Below, in pieces: positions 50,581 through 58,672 of a stretch of 64,000 nt of DNA. Origin of the DNA: Bog-950 sp046329495 (GTDB lineage Bacteria; Bacteroidota; Bacteroidia; Chitinophagales; LD1); contig JAXLUO010000004.1 in the NCBI GenBank assembly GCA_046329495.1, forward strand, positions 217,145-281,144, written 5' to 3'. The stretch's first letter is position 1. Every line of letters begins with the position of its first letter. The position numbers and the translations under genes are program-made. Below the pieces are notes generated by a model. That model was not told where the DNA came from. It made no database searches and saw nothing but the letters and a program-made list of their open reading frames with translations.

Positions 50581-51789
50581 ATGAAAAAAGAAACACGTAG
50601 CAAAGGATTTGCCTCCATAACGGCAGAAGACATTCAGGATAAATCCATTCAAATCCTGCCACACTCCACTCCCATTTATACCACTTCTACCTATATCTAC
50701 GAATCAGCCGACAAAGCCCAAAAAGTATTTAATGGCGAAGAACAGGCCTATATCTATAGCCGCTGGAGCCACCCTAATGCCGAGATGGTAGAACGCAAAC
50801 TGGAATCGCTGGAAACCTTTGGTTTAAACCTAAAAGCTCGTGCCCTCGTGTTTTCCTCGGGTATGGGGGCTATATCTGCCCTGTTTCAAAGCCTGCTGAA
50901 ACCCGGTGATACCCTGATTGCGCAGGGAAATATCTACGGCACTTCGGTTGATTATTTTAACCATTATGGCAGCACCTATGGCATTAAGGTGGTGTATGCT
51001 GATCTGCAGGATTTAAATGCGGTAGAGAGCCTGTTAAAAGCCGATAAGAAGGTAAAATTGATCTATGCAGAAACGCCAAGCAATCCTACTCTCGCCTGTT
51101 ACGATTTAAAAGTCCTGGCAAGCCTGGCGCATAAGTATAAGGCGCGTATTGGCGTAGATAACACCTTTGCCAGCCCTTACCTGCAACAACCCTTTAAATT
51201 CGGTGTAGACTTCATTGTGCATTCCGCTACCAAGTACCTGAATGGCCATGGCACAGGCCTCAGCGGTTTTTTAGTTAGCACCGACGTTAAATTCATGGAG
51301 AATGAGGTCTGGAAGGTGCGGAAAATTACCGGCACTATCTGCAGCGCTTTTGATGCCTGGTTACTGAATACAGGCATGAAAACCCTTTCGCTGCGTATGG
51401 AGCAGCACTGTAAAAACGCTACTACCATAGCCAACTACTTACACAAACACGCGGCTATTTCTAAAGTAAACTACCTCTCGCTAAAGGATCACCCCGACCA
51501 TAAACTGGCCAAGAAGCAAATGCGCAACTTTGGCGGTGTATTATCCTTTGAGCTAAAAGGCGGTTACAAAGCCGGCGAGCGGTTTATGAAGCGCATTAAG
51601 TTCTGCAAACTCACTGCTTCGCTTGGCACAATTGACACCCTGATACAGCACCCCGCCTCTATGAGTCATAGCTTTGTGCCCAAAGCGCAACGCGAAGCTT
51701 TTGGCATAACTGATGGTTTGATCCGCATGTCGGTGGGCCTGGAAGATGTAAACGACATATTAGCCGATATTGAAAACGCCCTGAAATAA
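50581..51789 (+). CDS. Cys/Met metabolism PLP-dependent enzyme (cystathionine gamma-synthase / methionine gamma-lyase group)
   Basis: 402 residues with the fold-type I trans-sulfuration signature. The tetrameric-family Tyr/Arg pair is in YIYSRWSHPNAEMVERKL; SSGMGAISALFQSLLKPGDTLI forms the PLP phosphate cup; AETPSNPTLACYD and VDNTFASPYLQQP hold the PLP-contacting Asp; the PLP lysine is in HSATKYLNGHGTGLSGF. C-terminal SLGTIDTLIQHPASMSH is typical. The group includes cystathionine gamma-synthase, O-acetylhomoserine sulfhydrylase and methionine gamma-lyase, and sequence alone does not choose between them. No SAM or T-box riboswitch was seen upstream. Confidence 0.88.
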   Translation: MKKETRSKGFASITAEDIQDKSIQILPHSTPIYTTSTYIYESADKAQKVFNGEEQAYIYSRWSHPNAEMVERKLESLETFGLNLKARALVFSSGMGAISALFQSLLKPGDTLIAQGNIYGTSVDYFNHYGSTYGIKVVYADLQDLNAVESLLKADKKVKLIYAETPSNPTLACYDLKVLASLAHKYKARIGVDNTFASPYLQQPFKFGVDFIVHSATKYLNGHGTGLSGFLVSTDVKFMENEVWKVRKITGTICSAFDAWLLNTGMKTLSLRMEQHCKNATTIANYLHKHAAISKVNYLSLKDHPDHKLAKKQMRNFGGVLSFELKGGYKAGERFMKRIKFCKLTASLGTIDTLIQHPASMSHSFVPKAQREAFGITDGLIRMSVGLEDVNDILADIENALK

Positions 51790-51854
51790 ATCATCCTTAA
51801 ATCTTACAATGCGGTGACAATTGCTGCCGCCTGTTGTTTTACTTCGCGCCCGTT

Positions 51855-52922
51855 ATGAAAAATTTGCTCCTCCCCTTTTTATTGGCTGCCTCCGCTATTG
51901 TGCAGGCTCAGGATTCTTCTGCTATACATTACCCGCAGGAAAAGCACTTTAAAAACGTGCACCAATTAACCTTTGGTGGCGATAACGCCGAAGCTTACTG
52001 GAATTTTAAAGGCACCGCTTTAACCTATCAATACACCAACAAAAAAGCCGGCGTACCCTGCGACCGCATTTACTTTTATCCGCTTAGCCGGTTCCTAACA
52101 CAGCAGGATACCATCTTAATGCCAACACCGGTAAGCAGCGGCGAAGGCCGTACCACCTGTTCCTTCTTTTTACCCGGCGATAGTTTGGTTTTATATGCCA
52201 GTACGGTTGGTAAAATTGATACATGCCCTGCCGAACCACCACATGTTAAGGGTAAATACTTATGGCCGCTATATCCCGAATATGAGATCTATGTATCCGA
52301 CCTCAACGGCAACATTGTAAAAAAGTTAACCGATAACAACTTCTACGATGCCGAAGCAACCGTATCGCCCAAAGGCGATAAAATAGTGTTTACCAGCGAC
52401 CGCAGCGGCGATGTAGAGTTGTATACCATGAACATCGACGGTAGCGGATTAAAGCAAATAACCAACGAATTAGGGTATGATGGCGGAGCCTGCTTCTCGC
52501 CCGATGGCAAACAAATAGTTTGGCGTTCTACCAAATTTGATAGCGAACAGGAAAAGGAAGACTACAAGGAACTGCTGAAAAAGCACCTGGTATCGCCAAA
52601 TAAAATGGAACTGTATATTGCCAATGCCGATGGCAGCAATCGCCGGAAGTTAACCGATTTAGGCGGTGCAAACTGGGCACCTTATTTTTCGCACAGCGGT
52701 AAAAAGGTCATTTTCAGCAGCAACCATGTTACCAAATCAATACCGTTTAATCTGTATATGATAAATACAGATGGCACAGGCCTGGAGCAAATTAGCTACG
52801 ACAAAATTTTCGATTCCTTTGCCATGTTTACGGCCGATGGTAAACGTATTGCCTGGTGCAGCAACCGTAATAACGGCGGCACCCGCGACACCAATATTTT
52901 TATTGCCGATTGGGTGGAATAG
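51855..52922 (+). CDS. Secreted TolB-like beta-propeller protein (PD40 repeats)
   Basis: 355 residues from the ATG at 51855, which starts the signal peptide (MKNLLLPFLLAASAIVQAQ); an in-frame TTG at 51834 is less likely. Several WD40-like PD40 repeats are visible: EIYVSDLNGNIVKKLTDNN, ATVSPKGDKIVFTSDRSGDVELYTMNIDGSGLKQIT, CFSPDGKQIVWRSTKF, ELYIANADGSNRRKLTD and MFTADGKRIAWCSNRN. They would fold into a periplasmic propeller. Protein binding is likely; no peptidase domain is attached, so it is not a tricorn-type or DPP enzyme. The gene stands 65 bp after the PLP enzyme gene, same direction. Confidence 0.88.
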   Translation: MKNLLLPFLLAASAIVQAQDSSAIHYPQEKHFKNVHQLTFGGDNAEAYWNFKGTALTYQYTNKKAGVPCDRIYFYPLSRFLTQQDTILMPTPVSSGEGRTTCSFFLPGDSLVLYASTVGKIDTCPAEPPHVKGKYLWPLYPEYEIYVSDLNGNIVKKLTDNNFYDAEATVSPKGDKIVFTSDRSGDVELYTMNIDGSGLKQITNELGYDGGACFSPDGKQIVWRSTKFDSEQEKEDYKELLKKHLVSPNKMELYIANADGSNRRKLTDLGGANWAPYFSHSGKKVIFSSNHVTKSIPFNLYMINTDGTGLEQISYDKIFDSFAMFTADGKRIAWCSNRNNGGTRDTNIFIADWVE

Positions 52923-53019
52923 CCAAACAATACGGCAGGTTACTTATTCGTTATTAGGAAGTAAGCACCCTGGTAATTGTTACTAAAAATAAAATTAACA
53001 GGATTATGACGGACCTCAC

Positions 53020-53050
53020 TTTCATAATTCAAAACCAAGGCTTATCTTCG
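53020..53050 (+). promoter_or_regulatory. Predicted promoter of the candidate RNA gene
   Basis: TTTC (53020-53023), a 19-base spacer, then TATCTTCG (53043-53050), 7 of 8 to the -7 consensus. AGTTCTTTGA follows at 53055-53064, as at 30468-30477. Confidence 0.5.
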
Positions 53051-53056
53051 ATTTAG

Positions 53057-53298
53057 TTCTTTGATACAATCGGTTAACACAAATAGTAGTGTTACCGTTA
53101 TGATACGCCCACACAGACAGATGCGTTAGTTGGATATTAATATAGAACCGGGCTTAAAATTGTTGCGTCAATGGCGGGCCGCAACCGGGCAACCGGTCCT
53201 CGTCCACAAAACAGGTTAACCGCGGATTACAGCGATGTAGCTAAGCCCAAATCCTGACTTAAGAAGCAACTTAACGTCAGACTCTGTGTGGGTTTTTT
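53057..53298 (+). ncRNA. Candidate structured non-coding RNA (6S-like?)
   Basis: A free-standing RNA unit with a promoter and a terminator but no reading frame. The leader holds a 9-bp hairpin (CGGTTAACAC / GTGTTACCG, one bulge, 53071-53097). The main body is closed by a perfect 10-bp helix: CCCACACAGA (53108-53117) with TCTGTGTGGG (53283-53292), followed directly by six T. Inside are GGGCTTA / TAAGCCC (53150-53156 with 53242-53248), GTTGCG / CGCAAC (53162-53167 with 53180-53185), TACA-GCGA-TGTA with a GNRA loop (53228-53239), and a 3'-side hairpin CTGACTTAAG / CTTAA-C-GTCAG (53254-53280). The AU-rich 5' strand 53118-53149 faces that hairpin, giving a large central bubble between terminal and apical helices, the layout of 6S RNA. 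tmRNA, RNase P and SRP core motifs were not found. Confidence 0.6.
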
Positions 53299-53303
53299 AT
53301 GTA

Positions 53304-53873
53304 CTAAAGTGAAGTTCGCTTTACTATAACAGAGTAGAAAGTAGTGCCCGTTATTACACCCGTTACAGTGCCAAGCACTGCACCCATGGTAACATCAAAA
53401 GGATAATGCACCCCTACATATACTTGCGAAAACGAAACGGCAAACGCCCAGGATAACAGTAACACTGCAGCTATCCATTTCCGTTCAAAGAAAAATGAAA
53501 AGAATACAGCCATACCAAAGTGGTTAGCCGCATGGCTGCTGATAAAACTGAAACCATTTCCACAGGCATCCAGCAATAATCGGGCATGCACCACCTCATC
53601 ATTACATGGCCGCAAACGATGAAAATAAGGCTTGATTAAACTGCTGGCTACCTGATCGGTAATTAGTACCGTTAAGCCGGTACCTGCGGCCAACAACAAA
53701 AGATTTTTAGCGCCGTAACGTTTATAGAAAATCCACGCCAATAAAGTGTAAAGCGGTAGCCATGTAAGTTTATTGCGCAGTATAGGGCACAGAAAGTCGA
53801 GCACCGGGTTGGCTATTGTTTCATTCAGGTAAGTAAACGCCTGCTGATCGTTCCACAGCCAATCGTAACTCAT
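53304..53873 (-). CDS. PAP2-family phosphatase
   Basis: 189 residues, an integral membrane protein with about five hydrophobic segments. The three phosphatase motifs are present in slightly variant form: KPYFHRLRPC (motif 1, KxxxxxxRP), FISSHAANH (motif 2, normally PSGH) and SQVYVGVHYPFDV (motif 3, His and Asp, normally SRxxxxxHxxxD; here Arg is Gln). Likely substrates are undecaprenyl pyrophosphate or a lipid phosphate; the Arg-to-Gln change is also seen in many functional relatives as I recall. Its ATG overlaps the stop of the upstream methyltransferase by 4 bases, so the two are translationally coupled. Confidence 0.9.
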   Translation of the reverse strand: MSYDWLWNDQQAFTYLNETIANPVLDFLCPILRNKLTWLPLYTLLAWIFYKRYGAKNLLLLAAGTGLTVLITDQVASSLIKPYFHRLRPCNDEVVHARLLLDACGNGFSFISSHAANHFGMAVFFSFFFERKWIAAVLLLSWAFAVSFSQVYVGVHYPFDVTMGAVLGTVTGVITGTTFYSVIVKRTSL

Positions 53874-54607
53874 GCGCTCTTTTTTGCTATTACAATTATT
53901 CGGGGCGAACTACCGGGTTCAAAATCATGTAACTCATAATCGCCATACGTATGCAACACTTCCAATCCTGCTTCTGCTAACATTTCCTTTATGCGCGCCC
54001 GGCTTATCAACTTTAACTGCTCTTCGTAACTATAGTCTTCACCATTGGCTAAAAACTCTATCTTCTTTTTTATAAAGCCGTTCTCCACCCGCTTCTGAAT
54101 CTGGAACTGCACGTCTCCCCGATTAATAATCTCACGGCTCTTCATTTGTTTCACTGCCCATTCGCCGTTCAGGTAATCAAAAACAAGTAAGCCTCCTGCT
54201 TTCAGGTCGGTGGCAAACGCATGTACTACACGCTGATCGTCGGCCGGGTCATCGAAATATCCAAAGCTACTGAATATGTTAAAAACAACGTCGAAGTATG
54301 CCTCCTTAAATGGGTAACGCATGTCCCATACGGCAAAGTGTAGATATTCGTGCTCGCATTGCCTTGCTGCTTCAATACTATTGGTTGAAAGATCAATACC
54401 TGTAACATCTAAACCCAAAGCTGCAAGGTTTTTCGAATGCCTTCCTTTACCGCAGGCTACATCAAGCACCTTACATTTAGGCTGTAAATCAAGCTTTTCT
54501 ACAAGTCGCGTTACAAAGTTGCGGGCTTCATCTTCACTACGGTTGGCATACAACAAATGGTAGTAAGGCGAGTTAAACCATTCTTCGTACCATTTCTTTT
54601 CAGCCAT
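53870..54607 (-). CDS. Class I SAM-dependent methyltransferase
   Basis: 245 residues, soluble. Motif I is VLDVACGKGRHSKNLAALGLDVTGIDLS (about 40-67); motif II-like FDVVFNIFSSFGYF and motif III-like LKAGGLLVFDYLN follow. The N-terminal WYEEWFNSPYYHLLYANRSEDEA is typical of a widespread Bacteroidota group of unknown substrate. Coupled by a 4-base overlap to the PAP2 phosphatase, which hints at a lipid-linked or envelope substrate but does not prove it. Its start region is back to back with the glmM promoter. Confidence 0.85.
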   Translation of the reverse strand: MAEKKWYEEWFNSPYYHLLYANRSEDEARNFVTRLVEKLDLQPKCKVLDVACGKGRHSKNLAALGLDVTGIDLSTNSIEAARQCEHEYLHFAVWDMRYPFKEAYFDVVFNIFSSFGYFDDPADDQRVVHAFATDLKAGGLLVFDYLNGEWAVKQMKSREIINRGDVQFQIQKRVENGFIKKKIEFLANGEDYSYEEQLKLISRARIKEMLAEAGLEVLHTYGDYELHDFEPGSSPRIIVIAKKSA

Positions 54608-54635
54608 GTTTTGTGGGTAAGTTTCAACAATTTCC

Positions 54636-54666
54636 TTTCAGCAAAAGAGTGAAAATTTTAGCTTTG
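54636..54666 (+). promoter_or_regulatory. Predicted glmM promoter
   Basis: TTTC (54636-54639), a 19-base spacer, then TAGCTTTG (54659-54666), an exact -7 match. Transcription would start near 54673, downstream of the in-frame GTG at 54613 and 15 nt before the TTG at 54688. This decides the start codon. Confidence 0.5.
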
Positions 54667-54687
54667 TCGTCCCAAAATTTTCAGCAC

Positions 54688-56073
54688 TTGTCACTTATAA
54701 AATCAATATCGGGTATTCGCGGAACCATTGGCGGTTTTCCCGGCGCCAACCTTACACCTGCGGATATAATGAAGTTTACCCTGGCCTTTGGCACCTGGGT
54801 AAAAGAGCAGGAAGGTAACCGCAAAATAGTAATAGGCCGCGATGCACGCGTTAGCGGCGAAATGGTAAACAGTATTGTTGTTGGTTCTTTGCTGTCTATC
54901 GGCATCGATGTTGTGGACCTTGGTCTTTCTACAACCCCAACCGTTGAAATTGCCGTGCACGAAGAAAAAGCAGGTGGTGGCATCATCATCACTGCTTCGC
55001 ACAACCCCAAACAATGGAACGCACTTAAACTGCTCAACAGCCACGGCGAGTTCATCAGCGGTAAAGCAGGCGAAGAAGTTTTAAAGATTGCTGAAGACCG
55101 CACCATTGAGTTTGAAGACGTAAACTCTTTAGGCACTTATAGCAAGGATGAGACTTACATCGACCGCCACATCGAAAAGATCCTGAAGATGAAACTGGTG
55201 GATGTGGAAGCTATAAAAGCCCGCAACCTTAAAGTTGTTATCGACTGCGTTAACTCAACCGGCGGCTTAGCATTGCCTAAGCTATTAAAGGCTTTAGGCG
55301 TTGAGAATGTAATGGAACTTTATACCGAACCTACCGGTTTGTTCCCGCATAATCCCGAGCCACTGCCCGAAAATTTGGGTGAGCTTTCTATTACCGTTAA
55401 GAAATACAATGCCGATTTAGGTATTGCTGTTGACCCGGATGTGGACCGCTTGGCTTTAGTATGCGAAGACGGCAGCATGTTCGGCGAAGAATATACACTG
55501 GTGGCTGTAGCTGATTACGTGCTCAGTAAAAAGAAAGGCAACACCGTTTCAAACCTGAGCAGTACCCGTGCCCTGCGCGACGTAACTGAGAAGCGTGGAG
55601 GCGAATACTTTGCCTCAGCCGTAGGAGAAGTAAACGTGGTAGAGAAGATGAAAGAAGTAAAAGCCGTTATCGGTGGCGAAGGCAACGGAGGCATCATTTA
55701 CCCTGAGTTGCACTATGGCCGCGATGCGCTTGTTGGTATTGCTTTGTTTTTAACCCATCTGGTTAAGAGCGGCAAAAACGCATCTATCCTGCGTGCCACC
55801 TATCCTAACTATCATATCTCTAAAAAGAAGATTGACCTCGATCTCTCGGTGAACATTGATCAACTGTTTGAAGAGGTAGAAAAGAAATACCGCAAGTATC
55901 CGGTTAACACCATCGACGGTGTTAAAATAGAGTTTGACAAAGACTGGGTACACCTGCGCCGCAGCAACACCGAGCCTATCATCCGCATCTATGCCGAAAG
56001 CAACTCCGAAACAACGGCCGATAACATCGCCAACCAAATAATGAGCGACCTGCGCACCTTTGCCAAAAAGTAA
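54688..56073 (+). CDS. glmM: Phosphoglucosamine mutase
   Basis: Converts glucosamine 6-phosphate to glucosamine 1-phosphate for UDP-GlcNAc, feeding peptidoglycan and lipid A. The alpha-D-phosphohexomutase domains are present: SISGIRGTIGGF at the N-terminus, the phosphoserine loop TASHNPKQWNALK, the metal loop DPDVDRLAL, the sugar loop GGEGNGGIIYPELHYGRDALVG, and the C-terminal phosphate-binding RRSNTEPIIRIYAE. The start is taken as TTG 54688 (MSLIKSISGIRG; 461 residues), because the family begins at this point and the promoter lies between it and the upstream in-frame GTG at 54613, which would add 25 residues. The phosphomannomutase alternative within the same family cannot be excluded. Confidence 0.9.
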   Translation: MSLIKSISGIRGTIGGFPGANLTPADIMKFTLAFGTWVKEQEGNRKIVIGRDARVSGEMVNSIVVGSLLSIGIDVVDLGLSTTPTVEIAVHEEKAGGGIIITASHNPKQWNALKLLNSHGEFISGKAGEEVLKIAEDRTIEFEDVNSLGTYSKDETYIDRHIEKILKMKLVDVEAIKARNLKVVIDCVNSTGGLALPKLLKALGVENVMELYTEPTGLFPHNPEPLPENLGELSITVKKYNADLGIAVDPDVDRLALVCEDGSMFGEEYTLVAVADYVLSKKKGNTVSNLSSTRALRDVTEKRGGEYFASAVGEVNVVEKMKEVKAVIGGEGNGGIIYPELHYGRDALVGIALFLTHLVKSGKNASILRATYPNYHISKKKIDLDLSVNIDQLFEEVEKKYRKYPVNTIDGVKIEFDKDWVHLRRSNTEPIIRIYAESNSETTADNIANQIMSDLRTFAKK

Positions 56074-56089
56074 TAGCGTAGTTCCCTAA

Positions 56090-56133
56090 AATTAAAAGAG
56101 CGCTCTGTGTTAACAGTGCGCTCTTTTAATTTA
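56090..56133. terminator. Strong bidirectional terminator between glmM and pbpC
   Basis: AATTAAAAGAGCGC (56090-56103) pairs perfectly with GCGCTCTTTTAATT (56118-56131), and CTGT/ACAG extends the stem near the loop. With A runs on the left and T runs on the right it can stop transcription both ways. Confidence 0.85.
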
Positions 56134-56179
56134 TACCCCTTAGTATTACTTATCTTCTTAGTGCCTTCGTGGCAATGTA

Positions 56180-58507
56180 TTACAAACTTACATACTTCAC
56201 CGTTACCCAAACATCGCTGTTCCTTCCCTTATCATCCGTGCACGAGATCTTAACCTTTCCTTCTTCAGGTGTAAAAAACAACTGCTCGTGTGCACCGCTC
56301 TTTTTGTAAAACACATTGTTTACATACCAGTAAACGGTTTTCACCTCGCCGCTTACATGGCATTTTAACTGCAGCGGTTCCGGCTCCTTTTTATTAATCA
56401 GGTACTCAGTGCCGTTAACGGGTGCAATAATCGAAGGCCCCCCATCGCTAAAAATACGCTCGCAGTTAGGGTTGTGGGGCGGTAACATTGGGTAGGCAAT
56501 GCGGTTAGCCTGGTAATAAGCCTGCATTTCGGGCGGCACTATCGTAAACCACTTTAGCTTATAACCATTCTCGGGCATACAATTCTTGCAGTAGCTGATC
56601 TTCTCATCAGCGCTTACAGCAATTTGTTTGCGGTTATCACAGAATTGCGAAGGCGATATAAGCGGTATGAAATAATCCATAACCGTGTTCTCACAAAAGT
56701 CGCTGGGCAGTTTGCCCGTTTCGGAACACACTAAACGTATCCCACACTCTTTTGGCATGTTATACCATTCATTGGGCGAGTTGTAATCAATGGTATTAAA
56801 TATCTTAAACAACAAGGGCGTTGCAATGTTAGCCCCGTTCAATTCCTGCACACCAACCGCCGAGAAGTTGCCAACCCAAACACCTACCGTAAAGTTCTTA
56901 TTGTAGCCTATGCTCCATGCATCGCGCCGGCCGTAACTGGTGCCTGTCTTCCAGGCTATGCGCGGTGTATGCATGCTTTGCTCCCAGTTAATCGGCAAGT
57001 CGGGCCGTGCTAAACGCGAGAGTATTTCGGTAATCATAAAATTAGCCGACGGTGTAAGTATTCGCACCGTGTCTTTAAACACGCGCATAGCCGTCGTATC
57101 TTCCGTGCGGGTGTAAAACGGCTTTACGTATAACCCGTTATTAGCAAAGGCCGAATACAATCCTGTCATTTCCTCCAGGGTAACACCGCAGCCACCTAAT
57201 ATCAGCGATAAACCCAGTTTGCGTTCATCTTTCTTTATCTGTTTAAAGTTGCACACTATAAGCTTCTGTAGCATTTTGTTAGTGCCCAACATATCAAGGG
57301 CTTTAACGGCAGGTATGTTCAGCGAGTTCTCCAGCGCAAACTCTACATTCACATAACCATGGAACTTCTCATCAAAGTTCTCCGGTTGAAACCCGTTGAT
57401 GTTAGTCTCCACATCGGTCATTACGGTTTTGGGTGTAAGCAAACCATTATCAAAGCACAAGCCATACACTAAAGGCTTTAAGGCGCTGCCGGGCTGCCGA
57501 ACAGCCGCTGCGCCATTTACCTGTCCTCCATCTGCATTATCATAAAAATCGGCTGAGCCTATATAGCTAACCACTTTGTGCGTGCGGTTATCAATAACCA
57601 CCACGGCAGCGTTGCGGATGCTATAGGCAAACAAACCCTGTACATAATCGCGCACCAATTTCTCCAGCTTTAACTGACTCTGCATTTGCAGGTTAGTGCG
57701 TATAATGGCTGCATGTGTTTCGTTGCGCAGCTTAATGCTCAGGTGCGGGGCCAGTTTCGGTGCTTCTTGTCTTGTAGCTTCTAAAGGTTCACTTAAGGCA
57801 TCGGCCACTTCCTTAGCGCTAAACAAACCATCCTCCCTAAACCGTTTTAACCATTTATTCCGCTCCTGCACTAACAATTCATTATGCTTTCCCAACCGCA
57901 ACGAAGAAGGCCTGTTAGGCACTATACTTAAAGCTGTAATCTCCGCCAGCGAAAGGTGGTCCGGATTCTTCTTAAAGAACAATATCGAAGCGCTCTTTAC
58001 ACCTTCTATATTGCCTCCGTAAGGCACCATATTAAAATACAATTGCAGTATCTCCTCTTTGCTATAAGTCCATTCCAGTTGAAAGGCCCTGAACACTTCC
58101 GTTAGTTTATTCCAATAGGTCCGCTCTTTGGGTTCAAGCATCCTGGCTACCTGCATGGTTATGGTACTTGCTCCCGAAGTCCGTTTCATATGCAGCACAT
58201 TCATTACCCCCGCCCGCAGCATGGCCACAGGGTTAATGCCCGGGTGATAGTAGAAATACTTGTCTTCCTTATAAACCAGGGTTTTGCGTAGCGCAGGCGA
58301 AATCTCGCTCAACTCCGTCTTCATGCGCCACTTTTGGTCGCGGGTTAAAAAGGCATGTATCACCTCCCCTTTGCTATCCAAAACAATAGTAGAATACTCC
58401 ACCGGTGGGGGTAGGGGAAAAAGGAAATTCAACAACAGGAAAAGCAGAAACAGCAGCACTATTCCTATGCCGCTCCACTTCAAAATCCGTAGCAATTTCT
58501 GCTTCAT
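56180..58507 (-). CDS. pbpC: Penicillin-binding protein 1C
   Basis: Bifunctional peptidoglycan synthase of 775 residues: one N-terminal membrane anchor (about 10-32), a GT51 transglycosylase domain (KEDKYFYYHPG with the catalytic Glu, RTSGASTITMQVARML), a transpeptidase domain (active serine in RQPGSALKPLVYG, SLN in ENSLNIPAVKAL, KTGTSYGRRDAW) and a C-terminal BiPBP_C domain (EYLINKKEPEPLQLKCHVSGEVKTVYWYVN). The ATG at 58507 is preferred to a GTG 12 codons upstream because it begins a normal cytoplasmic leader. Divergent from the alpha-2-macroglobulin gene with 165 bp between; the two families are commonly neighbours, in E. coli pbpC-yfhM in the same direction. Confidence 0.95.
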   Translation of the reverse strand: MKQKLLRILKWSGIGIVLLFLLFLLLNFLFPLPPPVEYSTIVLDSKGEVIHAFLTRDQKWRMKTELSEISPALRKTLVYKEDKYFYYHPGINPVAMLRAGVMNVLHMKRTSGASTITMQVARMLEPKERTYWNKLTEVFRAFQLEWTYSKEEILQLYFNMVPYGGNIEGVKSASILFFKKNPDHLSLAEITALSIVPNRPSSLRLGKHNELLVQERNKWLKRFREDGLFSAKEVADALSEPLEATRQEAPKLAPHLSIKLRNETHAAIIRTNLQMQSQLKLEKLVRDYVQGLFAYSIRNAAVVVIDNRTHKVVSYIGSADFYDNADGGQVNGAAAVRQPGSALKPLVYGLCFDNGLLTPKTVMTDVETNINGFQPENFDEKFHGYVNVEFALENSLNIPAVKALDMLGTNKMLQKLIVCNFKQIKKDERKLGLSLILGGCGVTLEEMTGLYSAFANNGLYVKPFYTRTEDTTAMRVFKDTVRILTPSANFMITEILSRLARPDLPINWEQSMHTPRIAWKTGTSYGRRDAWSIGYNKNFTVGVWVGNFSAVGVQELNGANIATPLLFKIFNTIDYNSPNEWYNMPKECGIRLVCSETGKLPSDFCENTVMDYFIPLISPSQFCDNRKQIAVSADEKISYCKNCMPENGYKLKWFTIVPPEMQAYYQANRIAYPMLPPHNPNCERIFSDGGPSIIAPVNGTEYLINKKEPEPLQLKCHVSGEVKTVYWYVNNVFYKKSGAHEQLFFTPEEGKVKISCTDDKGRNSDVWVTVKYVSL

Positions 58508-58672
58508 ACCAAATGCAATATAGAACGAAGCAAACCGATGCACTTATATCTTTTTCGGTTTTTATTTTTTGCCCTGCTTTTCCGTAATCCACCTGCTAAA
58601 TTTACTTATCCACACACGCAATATTGTAGCCATGTGTAACGTAGATTAGTCATTCAATTCCTCACCCATCCC

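Larger units (their letters stand above)
52923..53303. other. 381-bp gap carrying a candidate RNA gene
   Basis: About 100 bp without recognised content, then a promoter (53020-53050), a leader hairpin, a long structured RNA and its terminator (to 53298). No coding frame is credible here. Confidence 0.6.

Noticed and set aside
53084..53091. TAGTAGTG as a -7 box 20 bases after TTTG at 53060
   Set aside because: Poorer match than TATCTTCG at 53043, and it lies inside the leader hairpin; the upstream promoter was kept.
58606..58614. Perfect DnaA box TTATCCACA; also a near match TTATCAACA at about 32397
   Set aside because: Single isolated boxes are expected by chance in 64 kb; there is no cluster, no AT-rich unwinding stretch and no dnaA or dnaN nearby, so no origin is called.
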